From positions 62,001 to 126,000 of the forward strand of contig BROG01000977.1 of assembly GCA_030159075.1 (NCBI GenBank): a stretch of 64,000 nucleotides of DNA, given 5' to 3'. Source of the stretch: Atrina japonica. Taxonomy: Eukaryota > Mollusca > Bivalvia > Pterioida > Pinnidae. The notes beneath the pieces are model-generated. The model did not search any database. It was not told the DNA's origin and saw only the letters and a program-made list of their open reading frames with translations. A program made the translations under genes and the position numbers. Of this stretch, positions 1-12,000 are shown in pieces (positions within the stretch are counted from its first letter, which is position 1; every line of letters starts with the position of its first letter).

Positions 1-815
1 TTAATATCGTGTGTCAGGTAGGTGTCTCAGTCAAACATTTCATGTATTTAATATCGTGTGTCAGGTAAGTGTCTTAGTCTAACATTTCGTGTACTTGATA
101 TCGTGTGTCAGGTAGGTGTCTCAGTCAAACATTTCGTGTATCTAATATCGTGTGTCAGGTAGGTGTCTTAGTCAAACATTTCGTGTATTTAATATCGTAT
201 GTAAGGTAGGTGTCTCAGTCAAACATTTCGTGTATTTAATATCGTGTGTCAGGTAGGTGTCTTGGTCAAACATTTCGTGTATTTAATATCGTGTGTCAGG
301 TAGGTGTCTCAGTCAAACATTTCGTGTATTTAATATCGTATGTAAGGTAGGTGTCTCAGTCAAACATTTCGTGTATATAATATCGTGTGTCAGGTAGGTG
401 TCTCAGTCAAACATTTCGTGTATTTAATATCGTATGTAAGGTAGGTGTCTCAGTCAAACATTTCGTGTATTTAATATCGTGTGTCAGGTAGGTGTCTTGG
501 TCAAACATTTTGTGTATTTAATATCGTGTGTCAGGTAGGTGTCTCAGTCAAACATTTCGTGTATTTAATATCGTGTGTCAGGTAAATGTCTTAGTCTAAC
601 CTATCGTGTATTTAATATAGTATGTCAGGTAAATGTCTTAGTCTAACCTATCGTGTATTTAATATCGTGTGTCAGGTAGGTGTCTCAGTCAAACATTTCG
701 TGTATTTAATATCGTGTGTCAGGTAGGTGTCTCAGTCAAACATTTCGTGTATTTAATATCGTGTGTCAGGTAAATGTCTTAGTCTAACCTTTCGTGTATT
801 TAATATAGTACTTTA
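1..815. repeat. 47-bp minisatellite array
   Basis: About 17 head-to-tail copies of a 47-bp unit that starts near TTAATATCGTGTGTCAGGTA and continues through a TCAAACATTTCGTGTATT segment. Copies differ by a few substitutions, and some variants (for example those with TAAATGTCTTAGTCTAACC) recur. The array runs off the left edge of the window and decays after about 800. No open frame suggests coding. Confidence 0.9.
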
Positions 816-1432
816 GTCAGCTGGTCCATTGCCTTGTAACATGATATGGTAGTATAGACTGTAAACATTTTATAGATACGACACTAACCGAATTTTTCTC
901 GATTTTTTTTTATATAAAGACAAGTATTTATCTATTAGATAAATAGATCTTGTAGTTTAATTTTTAGCGAGATTTCAATTTTGACATTATAAGTGAGATT
1001 ATTGAGATTGCTAAAAGTACTGAATATCGCTAATAATTCATTCCTCGTTGGAGGTAAGAGTAAGTGAAATTAATGATAATTATAAATAAGTGTCAGCAGT
1101 CGCGTGGCTGCGACATTTACCGGATTGTACAAATATACTATTATTTAGTTTCAATGTACCGTTCTGATTACAGTGCTATACTATGATACCATATATACTC
1201 GATATATACAGTGTAAATAATTTTTTTTTAAAAAATCATATTAAAATAAAATTTCATCATATCGCTTAAATTAATTCTCTCTACAACAATTTTTCAGTTT
1301 TCAAGGACATGTACAAAACGCTAAATTTGTGTCTTGCTAAAAATCCACTTATATGTTAATAGGTATAGGAACAAGTGTAGGACATCCTTCAGTCCTTGAC
1401 GTGGTATCCTATTTTTACGAAATCTATATTGG
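816..1432. other. AT-rich intergenic, nothing recognised
   Basis: Unique AT-rich sequence between the minisatellite and a MITE. I see no exon-like open stretch with splice signals and no RNA gene. Confidence 0.5.
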
Positions 1433-1436
1433 TTAA

Positions 1437-1793
1437 AGGGGCATTAACTGTGTTTTTTTAAAGAAATTTATTTTCCGTTTTTACTACTTAGATTGGTATA
1501 CAATAACAAATGAAGGATAAACATAGACATAAAAATTCTTTAATCCCTATATATGTGGTTTAAATTGTCTGAGAAATCCAAGTTTGGCACTTCTTCACTC
1601 GAATTGATTAACTCAACCTTACTATTTGTATATGAATACAACACTGGACCTGACCTCATTTTCACAAAATATATAGGAATATGAGATTGTTATGCCTGTA
1701 TATAGTTGTTATTTGTTACTGTATATCAAATACAAGTTGAAATATTACAAACAATCGAAATGATTTTTGGGTGTAAACACAGCTAATGCTCCT
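1437..1793. mobile_element. TTAA-flanked MITE, copy 1
   Basis: Non-coding 357-bp element with inverted ends AGGGGCATTAACTGTG and CACAGCTAATGCTCCT, flanked on both sides by TTAA (1433-1436 and 1794-1797). The same sequence recurs at 9702-10025 and 42747-43085, which defines it as a family. A TTAA duplication is typical of piggyBac-type and Kolobok-type transposition. No transposase is present, so mobilisation in trans is inferred. Confidence 0.8.
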
Positions 1794-1797
1794 TTAA

Positions 1798-2288
1798 TTA
1801 CAAACGTGGACATTGCTTAACCTTTTGACCTCTTTTAACTCAATGTCCACTGGTCATAACTAAGGCACACTTATTCTAATTTGGGTTTGAATTTAACTGA
1901 TACAAAAAAACAAAAACAAAACTCGACACACTGGGAGACATGTGTGCATAATTTCGTCAAAGAGAAATTCATTATCGAAATCATATATAGTTTATTGTTG
2001 TTAAATCGATTGAAAATAGGTTATATTCGCATCACAAATCAAAACAAAGGAATGTTTTACAAAAATAACGCACCATAAACTTACGTTTATTTGCGGCAGA
2101 TAACTCGAACCTAATCAGTATGGGTTTATTACCCCTACTTTAATGCATACTTGAGATGCGAATGGGATAATACCGCAAATGTCTTTAAAAATAATGCCAA
2201 CCGAACAGTTACAATAAGACAAGATATTTTTTATCTCAAATCTGATATAAATTTGTGTATTTATTTAAGTGCTTAAATATGGCAAATG
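1798..2288. other. Intergenic, nothing recognised
   Basis: AT-rich sequence without recognisable coding or repeat structure beyond short homopolymer runs. Confidence 0.4.
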
Positions 2289-2289
2289 G

Positions 2290-2570
2290 GGGTGAATGGC
2301 AGAGTGGTTAGAGCGGTGCGCTTTAAACCATAAAGTCTCTCATCTCTGGTTGGCGCGGTCTTCAGCCCTCTGGAACATAAACTGATTTGTATGAAATATT
2401 TGCCAATTTACTCGCGGAAGGACTGTGATATCTCCCTGGCACACCGTAACCGATTTCTCCTCTACCATTAAAAACTTGCTTCCGCCATATAACTCTAAAA
2501 TTGTTGAGTATAGCGTAAAACAACATTCAACAGGCAAGAAACAAACATAAAAGAGAATTATCTCCGGAAC
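2290..2570 (+). mobile_element. tRNA-derived SINE, degenerate
   Basis: The head has a good RNA polymerase III A box (TGGCAGAGTGG, near 2299) followed by tRNA-like sequence, but the B box is decayed. The body has TTACTCGCGGAAGGACTGTG and a tail like TATAGCGTAAAACAACATTC, and both recur in reverse orientation at about 13125-13430. It is not a functional tRNA gene, because no intact T arm or acceptor stem can be drawn. Confidence 0.6.
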
Positions 2571-3460
2571 ACCTGACCTCACTTTTGAGTATTTTGTAAT
2601 TCATATTTGTCTTTTTGTCAGAATTATCATTACAATGTTTTATCTAGCATTTAAATTTCACATACAATAATGGATATAGGATAAAGCATATCAATAAAAC
2701 GTAACTGACTTTCCTACAACGTGTTTTTTTTACCTAATAACATTGCCAAGTAGAGCACTGTTTTATTATAATGAACATACAAAGACAATATCTTTGAGGA
2801 GTTGATCACATATAAGTACATTCAACATTCCAGATGCTTGCCATAGCTATACTTATGACATTTACTTAATTTGCTCGACTCATTCATCCCTAACGGCACA
2901 TTTTGACTTGCCCAAGTCATTGATTTAACGAAGAGTCCAGGGGTCGATGAGTGAACCCTTTCATACCACTCAGATATTCAGGGGTCAAAGAATTAACGAT
3001 ATGATGAATAAATCACTCAACCGAGGGTACTCAAAATAATGTATCATTGTCTTTTAAATAATGTATCATTGTCTTTTATATTCAGAGACAAAAACAAAGA
3101 TTTTATAAATTATCAAAAAAGAAAAGAATTGAGTATCATTGTACAACTTTTAGTATTTGGTAATTTAGTTGACAAAAAGTTGTGGGTCTGCTTCTTAACG
3201 CAGGGTGTATTCTGACCTGTGTTCATGAAAAAAACAGGACAGTTATTGTCATACACCATGTATCTAGAACTCTACATTTATTATATAATATAGTATACGG
3301 CGATTCAGTTGTTCAAATACTAGTTTTATGTTTGAGTCCGGATTAAGTCATGTAGAAGACATTCTTAATAAGGCAGAGCTTTAGCCAAGAAGCTTACCTA
3401 AGGGGTAAGTCACTGGTTTTTCGGAAGAAATTGAATACAAAAGTCATGTATTGTAGCAGA
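2571..3460. other. Intergenic, minor repeats only
   Basis: AT-rich intergenic DNA. The only structure seen is a two-copy direct repeat of about 21 bp (AATAATGTATCATTGTCTTTT) near 3038-3080. Confidence 0.4.
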
Positions 3461-3660
3461 TGAATATTGTAATCCGGATTTTTTCGCGGGACTTTATTAA
3501 CACGATACTTAAGTTCTAAATTTATTCGCGAGATGATATTTTCGCGATTTCGAATGCCCATTTTGTCATAAAATCATCATACTTCATTACGCGATGATTT
3601 TATTTTCGCGAGTGGTCACTCTTAAATAAAATCCTAGCGAATAAAACTGGAATTATAGTA
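3461..3660. mobile_element. Possible small MITE with TTCGCG motifs
   Basis: About 200 bp rich in TTCGCG/CGCGAA motifs. The left end (TGTAATCCGGATTTTTTCGC) and the reverse complement of the right end (TATAATTCCAGTTTTATTCG) are imperfect inverted repeats. No coding capacity. Only one copy was recognised, so the call rests on the inverted ends. Confidence 0.35.
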
Positions 3661-3985
3661 CCACTCCAAGCATTGGGATAATTATATACCTGTCATTTCT
3701 AAATAACATATTATACTTGTCAGACATGGGTGTCAGATATAATTGCAAATTCAAATATATCGAGTACATACTCGATATATATCAATTTGCAAGATATGAT
3801 ACAATAAATGTTTTCTGAAGGCGCTGACACGTTGTTTTATCACCCACGGAAAAATTATAATCACCAAGACAAAATTTTACTTTTCAAGGGTTGATAAATC
3901 AAAAGTCTCAACCGATATAAAAAGCAATAAAATAAATTGTTTTATTACTTTATAATTTTATCTAACTATTTTATTCTAAAGAAAA

Positions 3986-5795
3986 TACGGCACCCCTTTA
4001 GTAATATAGAATACATTGTGTGCACAGTTTAACAAATATTATATTGTGCTCACAGTATAACTATATTGTTTGCACAGTTTAACATTCATTTTATTGTACG
4101 CACAGTTTAGCTATATGGTGCGCACAGATTAGTTATATTGTTCGCACAGTTTAGCAACATTGTGCACACAGTTTAGCTATATCGTACGCACAATTTAGCT
4201 ATATTGCGCGCACACTTTATTTGTACCGTGCGAATAGTTTAACCATATCTGAATATCCAATAGGGCCTTAAGTCGCACACCTCGCAAATTTGATCAACAT
4301 TGCATAAGAAGTCAAAATGTCTTAAAGATGATATTTTCTGTTTAATTAATTGATTTTCAAACTGTTCCCAGTTGTGACTCCTTTTTGGTTCCTCTATGTG
4401 TATTAGCCCCTTTTCCTTTGCAATTATTGTGCAGCTTAACATGGGGATAGGTCCTGCCAAATTTTGTTTGTTTACTTACGTGCCCGTGACCTAAACCTTC
4501 GACCCCATGACCTTGACACATTGTCAAACTGGTTTAACTATATTTTGCGCAATGTTTAACTATATCTGAAAATTTAAGAAGAGGCCCAACAAACAACTTT
4601 ATCATATTTCTTTGGATACAAAATGTCTATAGAAAAATCCATTTAACCTGGTGGGTTGAATGTTGTGAAACCTCAGTTTCATTTAAAAAATTGAAGATAT
4701 GGACTTGACAATGATGTATACCAAATTTGAAAGAAACCTTATCATCCATTCAGTTTATGAGAAGGTGAAACGTTTTTACCCACTTTTTTCTCCTAGGCCC
4801 TTGACATTTTTAAAAGCCATGTGGCTTCATACAAGGTTAGATTCTGGCACGTTTGGTTGAAATTGGTCCATTCTTGAGAAAAAATAAAACAAAGTTGACG
4901 AAAAATGTTTTTCTTTTTATCTAGGTGCCTGTGACCTTGACCCTTGAGCCTGTGACATTGAAACACTGTCACAACGATTATTTACATAATTCCTAACAAT
5001 TGTCGTTTATCTTTGTCGACAAAAGGTCAGTCAGTATCGGGACAATAAGCCATTTTGTATAAAACCATACCATGTGTCATTTGAAGTGCTTGTCATACTT
5101 TCGTTTATGATCAAATTTCAATTTAGGATTAATAGTTTGACAAAGTGTCAAGGTCATGGGGTAAAAGGTCAAAGACACAAACACCAAATAAACAGATTTA
5201 ATCAACTTCTAGACATTTGCAAATTAAAAAAGAAGATAATGGTTGAACAAAAAGTTGCAGGAACTATCCCTATATAAAGCCGAATGTTTACAAAGGAGCA
5301 TGTACACATAGTGGCTCCAAAAAGTGTCACAACTGGAAACATTTACATTAAACAGAAAATATCAGTTTTAGAAATTTTTGCAGTGCTGACCAAATTTGCC
5401 AGGTGAGTGACAAAAGGTCTCTCTTCTTATCTATTCAGATAAAGCTAAACAATATAACTAAACTGTGAGCACAATATAGCTAAACTGCCCGCAATATAGG
5501 GTACACACAATATAGCTTAACTGCGCACAATATAACTAAACTGTGTGCACAATATAACTAAACAGCGCACAATATAGGGTACGCACAATATAGCTAAACT
5601 GCGCACAATATAACTAAGCTGCGCACAATATATTTAAACTGCGCACAATATAATGAATGCTAAAATGTGCGCATAATATAGTTAAACTGTGCGTACAATA
5701 CAACAATACTGTGCAGACAATATAGTATTTTGTCAACTGTTTGCACAATATGATAAAAAATATACTGTATTCTATGTCACTAAAGGGGCGCCGTA
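3986..5795. mobile_element. Foldback element with iterated inverted arms
   Basis: The whole 1.8 kb is an imperfect inverted repeat. Outer ends read TACGGCACCCCTTTAGT and ACTAAAGGGGCGCCGTA. The subterminal arms (about 4018-4250 and 5440-5755) are opposite-strand arrays of a 20-30 bp motif like TTGTGCGCACAGTTTAGCTA. The homology continues inward: 4262-4450 matches the reverse complement of about 5265-5430 (shared GATATTTTCTGTTTAAT and CCAGTTGTGAC), and GTCAAGGTCATGGGG-type sequence also appears in both orientations. AAGAAA next to both ends may be a target-site duplication. No transposase frame is present, so this is best called a non-autonomous foldback DNA transposon. The superfamily is not determined. 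Confidence 0.7.
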
Positions 5796-6143
5796 AAGAA
5801 ATATAAAATGAACAAGTGTAATAGTGGCCTTGATTGGTTATTGTAGTAAAAAAGGAACGAGAAATCTCACTGCAATCATGACGTCATTCCTACTATGAAA
5901 ACTCGCAATTTACAAATTGTTCTATTATTATATAAACCGTAAGGTTATCTTGCGGCTGGTATAATGATTGAATAGGAACAGGGACAGAGAACAAAAGTAA
6001 CCATAGAATAAAATAACCATGAAATAAAACAGTATAATATTATTTTAGATATTGTGCAGTTATGAAAATAAAATACATGTTTATTTGAATGAGATACAAA
6101 GCTATCGATACATGTTCAGTGACTGTTATATATCTACAAACAG
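5796..6143. other. Upstream flank of first visible receptor exon
   Basis: No leader exon or signal-peptide coding stretch with a phase-1 donor was found here. The receptor's 5' exons must lie further upstream or outside the window. It ends in the acceptor ACAAACAG. Confidence 0.4.
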
Positions 6144-6242
6144 AGGCTGATATAAAGGTGCAGTTCTGTAGGAATGGCGGAACTCCTGTTGGAGACAAAT
6201 GTATATGCCCACAATATTATTCAGGAGAATCATGTCAATACG
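6144..6242 (+). CDS. Receptor 1: divergent EGF-like exon
   Basis: A 99-nt phase 1-1 exon between acceptor ACAAACAG and donor GTACGT. It encodes CRNGG, then CIC, and ends in an YYSGESC loop: the NGG and C-x-C hallmarks of an EGF module. Only four cysteines are present. Those expected at positions 1 and 3, which pair with each other in EGF folds, are both missing. Confidence 0.75.
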
Positions 6243-8400
6243 GTACGTAACTCTTGAAACAAATATTTTTATGGACTTTATTCTAAACTTATGTGTCCAC
6301 TTTTTTATTAGACAATATTACCATTCTGTTTATATAATAACTACAGTTGACACGCCAAAAACATTAATGAACTAAATTTAAGTTTTCTCAGTTAAGACTA
6401 GTTCTTCTCCAGTTAAACCTAGATTTAAATATTTAACATTGTTTTCTTCAGTTTAACGAGTATCCAGAAAAACCAAACTAAACTGCAGAAAAAAATAAGT
6501 TTAAGCGATTAAAGAGGTTTTGGTGTAGCAAATTGAATTAACTAGAGAAAAACCAGATTTAAGTGAGAAAAGTATGTTTATTTGCGCCAAGGTAACATAA
6601 ATCTATTTTTTCTAAATTAAACTTATTTTATCCCCCTTGATACGAATGAGAAAAAAAACTTGCTTTTACTAAAGAAAGCCTAGGTTTTACTAAAGAAAAA
6701 ACCTGGGCTTACTAAAGAATAAACTTGGTTTTACTAAAGAAAAAAACTTAATTTTACTAAAGAAAAAACTGTTTTACTAAAGAAAAAACCTAGGTTTTAC
6801 TTAAAAAAAACTTGGTTTTACTAAAGAAAAAACCTGGGTTTTACTAAGGAAGAAACGAGGTTTTACTAAAAAAAAACCTAGGTTTTACTTAAGAAAAAAA
6901 TAGGTTTTACTAAAGAAAAAAAGCTTGGTTTTACTAAAGAAAAAATCTAAATTTTACTAAAAAAATCCTAGGGTTTACTCATCAATGTGATTCTGTCGTG
7001 TCATGTATATAGACATACATTTTATTATAATAAATGCACCTTCATAATATATGTTCTACACGACTAATATTGAGATTGTTTGTTATCTGAATTTAATAAC
7101 AATTATCATGTACCTAACAGTTTGAATTTTCTCAACAAAATTGCCAAGGACATAGATCACACATTCAAGATTTTTAGCGTAGCACTGTACTTGATTTAAA
7201 CCACATTATGATAAGTAAACATCCCTATTTTTCTCCGTGGTCGGCATCTATCTGTTAGGTGTTCATTCCGAGAAGAAAATAGGGCCAGAAGCCCAAATTT
7301 ACTCAGTACTCAAGCTCAACTACCTTTTCATGCTTTTAAGGCAAAACACGCAAGATTTATTCTGTAACTGTACATTTTTGTATATTGATGGCATGCATTT
7401 GTAAGTAAAGGTAAAGATATTGCTCATTTGAAGAAAACTTCAGAAATATTAAAAAAATGTTTTGAGTACGTACTCAAATTTTGAGTATCGTACTCAACAT
7501 ATTTATCCGAATTTTAGAGGAAAATCATAAGTGTGATTTACAACTTTATTGTGATTGATGTAAAAAAAAGTTTCTTATTCAATCAAATTTGGAAGTTTTA
7601 CAAATGATTATAAAACCAAAATGATGAAATAAAAGTTGAGCATTAGTATTGAGTATATATTTGGTGACTTCGGGCCCAGTATCTTATTGCTATTCTATAT
7701 TGATACTGGATTGTCATTATTGATGCTTCTATCTATTATTACTATACATACCAGTTATGGTGTTACCAATTATTAATCATCACGCTCCGGTTTAAAATCA
7801 AATATTATGGCATGATAAATGATAGCTACTGATTTCAGGATGTGTAATATTTACGAGTCTCGATACTATATATGTTCAACGTAAATAAACAAAGTTTAAA
7901 GGAAACAACATTCTCTTGGTACCTACTTCTACTTTCTTAATCTGTGGTTTGGCTTAATTATAGTGTAGCAAATCGTATAAGAACTAATTTCTACTGAATG
8001 TATTTTAGCTGTATGTGAGCCCGAATGCCAAAATGGTGGCCTGTGCCAAGCGAAAAACAGTTACACAAAACCAATATGCGTATGCTCTTCGCATTTTACT
8101 GGACAAGCCTGTGAAAACGGTATGTAATTCGCGTATAATATTTTCTTCCCAATTTTCCCAGATCTATTTTATAACAGCTCGTAAATGTTTTGTTTGTTTC
8201 AACTGGTGATTTACACCGCGGTCAATAATGTTCCAGTTATACGGTTGCTACCAGTTTTATCAATTAGAAGAGAAACCCCAGTTACTATGTTCCTGGAAAA
8301 ATACCATAATAGTTTTGCCAGTGACCATATCCATTCATGTGAGCACAATCCTTGTTAAAGGTATAATGTCATAATCACTGGGACTAAACACACAATACTA

Positions 8401-8435
<35 letters not shown>

Positions 8436-8445
8436 GCTACTACTT

Positions 8446-8486
<41 letters not shown>

Positions 8487-8562
8487 GCTACTACTTCTAC
8501 TACTGCTACTACTACTACCACTACTACAACTACCACTACTACTGCTATTACTTCTACTACTG

Positions 8563-8603
<41 letters not shown>

Positions 8604-8688
8604 GCTGCTACTACTACCACTACCGCTACTACTACTACTACTACCACTACTACTACTACTACTGCTACTTCTACCACTACTACCACTA

Positions 8689-8731
<43 letters not shown>

Positions 8732-8762
8732 CACTACTACTACTACTACCACCACTACTACA

Positions 8763-8839
<77 letters not shown>

Positions 8840-8995
8840 CACTACAACTGCTACCACTACCACTACCACTACCACTACTACTACTACTAGTCGTACTACT
8901 ACTACTACTAATACTACCACCACTACCACTGCTACCACTACTACTACCACTACTACTACTACTATTACTACTACTATTACTACTACTACTACTAT

Positions 8996-9027
<32 letters not shown>

Positions 9028-12000
9028 TTACATTGTAATACTACTACTACTACTACTACTGCCGCTGATGCCACTTCTACTACTTATAATGTTGACATCT
9101 CTACACAAGAAGAATTCTTCGTCGGACGAAAACAATTGAACAACCAATAATAAAAAGTGATCAATGACTTATACGCTCACCAGTAAACCTTGCTTCTTAC
9201 ATTCATAAAAGTTGTATTTCTTGTCTTTGCTTAAGGAGTAATGGTACTGTTTCGTATATTACATATTCCACCACCTTGTTACTTAGTATTAAAGCATAAA
9301 TATTATACGGATTATGTAAATAATCATTATCATTTCCTTTGTAGCTGTGTGTAGTACAAACTGTGAGAATGGAGGATTGTGTGTTCAGAACATGACAGAA
9401 AGTGTTTGTTTATGTAAGGAAGGATACACGGGAAGCAGGTGTGAAATAGGTATGTGACTTTAAAACAAAATCGTCTTACAACTTTGCATTTTGCGTCAGT
9501 GATGTAATCTGAGATGTGTGATATTTCTGTTGTTACAATCGTTTGCAATGATCTCGTGATAGAACATTCAACTAGATAGTGGAATATCCCGGTTTCGGTT
9601 CCCGGTACAGGCATACCTAAAACTTTAAAAACTAGTCACTGTTTATTTGTCATGCGCTCAGGAAGTTAACAGCACGGATCGATCTTTCGCGTCAAACTTA
9701 AAGGGGCACTAGATTTTTTTTCTAACGTTTGTTTCCAATTTTTACTACTTAGATTGATAAACAATATTGAAAAAGAGATATGCATAGCCATAAAACTTCT
9801 TAAATCCTTGAGAGGCCCAAGTTTTGCACTTTTTCACTTGCAATTGAAAAACTCAGCCTTATTATTTGTATATTAACACCACACTGAGCATTACCCTATT
9901 TCCTCAAAATATATGGGAATATAAGATTTGTCTGTGTACAGACTTATTTGTTATTCTACATCAATGACGAGTAGTTAAAAAAGAAAAAATTAAAATATTT
10001 TTGGTAACACATAGCTAGTGCCCCTTTATTTAAAACGTAGATTCCGTGTTACGTATGTAGTAAAAGAACCCTCACTGCATTGACCTTATTTCAATGCATC
10101 GGTCAAAATTATTAACCTTTCATCTCTAGCTGGTGACGTCTCCATATAAGTAATAATTCTTGATGTTAGATAAGATAAGCAATACCTTTAATCTATTGAA
10201 TCTCGTGTATTTAACTCTTTGGAAGTTGAATTCGGATACATTTGCATGTATCTAAATAATTTAAATACCGGTATTGTGAAAGTTTTTGTTCTTTATTCTC
10301 TATATATATGATAAGCATAAACTCGGTCAGTAACAATAGCCATAAAACGTCCAATCTTTCTATAAACATGTGGATAATCATTTCCGAGGCTTTCAGTATT
10401 TTCAAATACTACAATCGCTTGAGGTTATGCAATGGCAAAGCGATCACACCACAGGCGGAGGACTTCATTTTGAAATCTTTTACACTAACAATTATTCCGA
10501 CAAGCATTATATGACAATTCTTTCGGAAGATGCATATTACCACAATAGACGCTGTACGTCTTGAAAACCTGAATAAACCTCCTCGACATATATCCCAGGA
10601 AATTGTCTATATATTTGTCATTTCACGTGTAGCTAGTGACATTTTGACATAATTGAATAACTCGGCGGCACGTAAATCAACATGAGAAATTAAATCAAAG
10701 AAGCAAATACATTTACACAGACTTGTATTGATGAGATTATTACCTGCATGACTTATAAAATCAATATATCTCGTTTGCTTTTGCAGAGATTGGAAGCTTT
10801 CAATGTGAAAAATGTCGATTACATGACCAATATAACACCAGTTGTGCTAGTTACTGTAACACAAACGACGACTGCACAGACGAGGAATATTGTTGTGAAC
10901 ACCAAGACAAAAATATCTGTGTATTCCGCCACGAGTATTTCTATCAGCAGTGTTATTTACGTGACCTGTCCACAGTGATTGTAGGTACAACCTTTAAAAA
11001 CTATGATGGCGAATTGTGCAGATGTGTGGCTAATAAAGAGAGGTACTCTTCCCGTGGTAAAACGATTTGTGATAACAATCAATGCCCTGATGGTCAAGCA
11101 TTAAACTGTGTCGACGAAGATGAAGACGAGCAGAGTGTCGATCTGAGTGAGTATTACATTGATATTACATTGTTAGGCTGTAGTACAACATTACTGTCGA
11201 TAAAATCGCAAAATTACAAAACCCGATTAGTTTCCATACTTGAAGAAATTTATCCTATCCTGGTATATCATTATGTCACCAAACAAAACAGTTAGTGAAT
11301 GATTAGATGACTCTATATAAAATGTACCCTTTCCAAAGTGTTAACAATAGGAACTCCACATGACATTAAACATATGGTGGACAACGAACAAACACAAATC
11401 CAGACGTGGGATTAGGTGTCATGGCAGGGTTTGTATCCCATACCGACTGATCACATCCACCGTTAGCCCGCAGTGTTATGCAAATGTCAAAAGATAGTAA
11501 TAACTCACAAACGTTTTAGATGATATAACAACATTTATTCTACTCTCCTACTTTAAGGGGTGGTAACTGAGTATTTCAGCAGGTAAATTGGTCTGATGCC
11601 ATTCATAAACTGAGTTCATAGGCATAGCCAGATGATTATATAATTGCTGCAGTACATTAACAACAACAATTAGGTAAATCATTATTTCAGGAAACCATTG
11701 GTATAGTTTCATTTAATCGCTGATTGCAAAAGCGATTTTTTCCACAGCTTATCACAAAGTAGCTTGCATATGTGTATGAGTTGATCGTAGGTTGAAGAAG
11801 TTCTATCAAGTCGTATCATTTGGTGTACATAGACACTATATGAGTTGATAAAAGGACGCCATAGTTGATTACTTATACCTGTATTACTCGTCCTAAATTG
11901 CTGCAAACACGTAGTAGCAGACATACTATTTATGGATTAAGAAGTACATGTACTTACACAATTCTCGATAAGATATTCACTTTCATGTCTTGATACATTG

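Noticed and set aside
8355..9074. Long minus-strand poly-Ser and poly-Val open frames
   Set aside because: They are the translation of a CTA/TAG trinucleotide microsatellite in an intron; no other protein features.
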